Below, piece after piece: positions 6,333 to 7,010 of a stretch of 7,010 nt of DNA (the stretch's first letter is position 1; every line of letters begins with the position of its first letter). The notes below the pieces were generated by a model. That model made no database searches and was not told where the DNA came from. It saw only the letters and a program-made list of their open reading frames with translations. Source of the stretch: Bifidobacteriaceae bacterium. Its GTDB lineage: Bacteria; Actinomycetota; Actinomycetes; Actinomycetales; WQXJ01. The position numbers and the translations under genes are program-made. The DNA lies in contig JAIRTF010000158.1 in the NCBI GenBank assembly GCA_031255075.1, forward strand, positions 1 through 7,010. The letters are read 5' to 3'.

Positions 6333-7010
6333 TCAGGGATGGGCGCTACCAGCCTCCAGCTGCCCCTGATGCCCGGCCGGTTCAATCTGGAAGGTGGAGT
6401 GTTCCAGATCGAAGTGACCCTTCAGACAACCACACAGTTGATCCAACAACACGTGGTACGCCTCCGGCGTGAACCGGTCCGGATCAACCACCACATGCGC
6501 GGTCAACGACTTCAGACCTGAAGTGATAGTCCAGGCGTGCAAGTCATGAACCGACCGCACCCCTGGCAATTCCTCCAGATGCCGCCGGACCTGGTCAAGA
6601 TCCATATCCTCCGGAGTAGCCTCCATCAGCACCCTGAGCACATCCCGCAACAACAAGTAGGCCCGCGGCAGAATCAAACCGGCAATCACCAAGGACGCCA
6701 CCGCGTCCGCCCGCCACCACCCCGTGGTCGCGATCGCCACACCGGAGGCAATCACCGCCACCGAGCCCAATGAGTCGCCAACCACCTCAAGGTAGGCGCC
6801 GCGGACGTTGATCGATTCTTTGGCCGCCCCCCGCAGCACCAACAGCGCCACCACATTAGCGACCAAGCCAATCGCGGCCAGCACCATGACTGGCACCGCC
6901 TCAATAGTGGTCGGTTCGGCCAGTCGCCGCAGCCCCTCTACGGCCACGCTGACCGCTATAGCCACCACTATCAAACCGTTGGACAGGGCCGCCAACACTT
7001 CGATCCGTCG
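6333..7010 (-). CDS. Cation diffusion facilitator (CzcD/ZitB-type) metal efflux transporter, N-terminus beyond window
   Basis: The visible 225 residues are the C-terminal two-thirds to three-quarters of a CDF transporter; the open frame continues past the right edge, and a first GTG at 6998 is internal, not the start. These proteins exchange cytoplasmic Zn2+ or similar divalent ions for protons at the membrane. The fragment begins at RRIEVLAALSNG, the junction before TM3. TM3 (about 5-27), TM4 (about 39-59), TM5 (about 72-95) and TM6 (about 101-121) follow, then a cytoplasmic metal-binding domain from about 131 with VHDLHAWTITSG (H155, H158), H172 and HFDLEHSTFQIE (H199, H204). TM5 reads AYLEVVGDSLGS: aspartate D79 of the transport site is kept, but E75 stands where zinc transporters usually have His. 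It stops 39 nt before galE and probably shares its transcript. Which metal is moved cannot be decided here. Confidence 0.94.
   Translation of the reverse strand, partial: RRIEVLAALSNGLIVVAIAVSVAVEGLRRLAEPTTIEAVPVMVLAAIGLVANVVALLVLRGAAKESINVRGAYLEVVGDSLGSVAVIASGVAIATTGWWRADAVASLVIAGLILPRAYLLLRDVLRVLMEATPEDMDLDQVRRHLEELPGVRSVHDLHAWTITSGLKSLTAHVVVDPDRFTPEAYHVLLDQLCGCLKGHFDLEHSTFQIEPAGHQGQLEAGSAHP

Noticed and set aside
6333..6998. The transporter as a complete 221-residue protein starting at GTG 6998.
   Set aside because: The frame is open to the right edge (RRIE precedes it) and the first two transmembrane helices of the family are missing, so this is an internal codon of a gene cut by the window.
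1..7010. Insertion sequences, CRISPR arrays, tRNA or rRNA genes, toxin-antitoxin or defence genes.
   Set aside because: No transposase or defence-protein motifs, regular repeat-spacer arrays, or tRNA/rRNA-like segments were seen on either strand.

Overview
The window looks like chromosomal DNA from an actinomycete (Actinomycetota). This is inferred from moderately high G+C, actinobacterial-style GalE and cation-diffusion-facilitator sequences, and a very large Ala/Thr/Gly-rich secreted protein built from Ig-like modules. No rRNA or other marker gene is present, so the genus cannot be named. All recognisable genes lie on the minus strand and are read from high to low coordinates.

Layout, in transcription order. 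(1) 7010-6333: the C-terminal part of a cation diffusion facilitator (CzcD/ZitB-type) metal-efflux transporter, whose N-terminus lies beyond the right edge. (2) 6293-5313: a complete galE for UDP-glucose 4-epimerase. It starts 39 nt after the transporter stop, so the two are probably co-transcribed. (3) 5312-5109: a 204-nt intergenic stretch with a stem-loop just after galE, which is a candidate terminator, and a second stem-loop directly before the Shine-Dalgarno of the next gene. (4) 5108-1: one uninterrupted reading frame of 1702 visible codons that is still open at the left edge. It encodes a giant exported multi-domain protein.

The giant protein reads as: a basic N-terminal tail, a hydrophobic export or anchor segment, a propeller-like N-terminal domain, an SdrD-B-like domain with an EF-hand-type calcium loop, a GEVED-type module, and then about seven or eight Ig-like/invasin-like (Big_1-type) modules. 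Its cell-wall attachment region, if any, lies outside the window. An adhesin or structural surface role is inferred from architecture only.

The genes do not form an obvious single pathway. GalE supplies UDP-galactose for cell-surface or storage glycans, the transporter exports divalent metal, and the giant protein appears to be a separate transcription unit with its own ribosome-binding site. I saw no RNA gene, mobile element, CRISPR array or defence system. The giant surface protein is the main point of interest.
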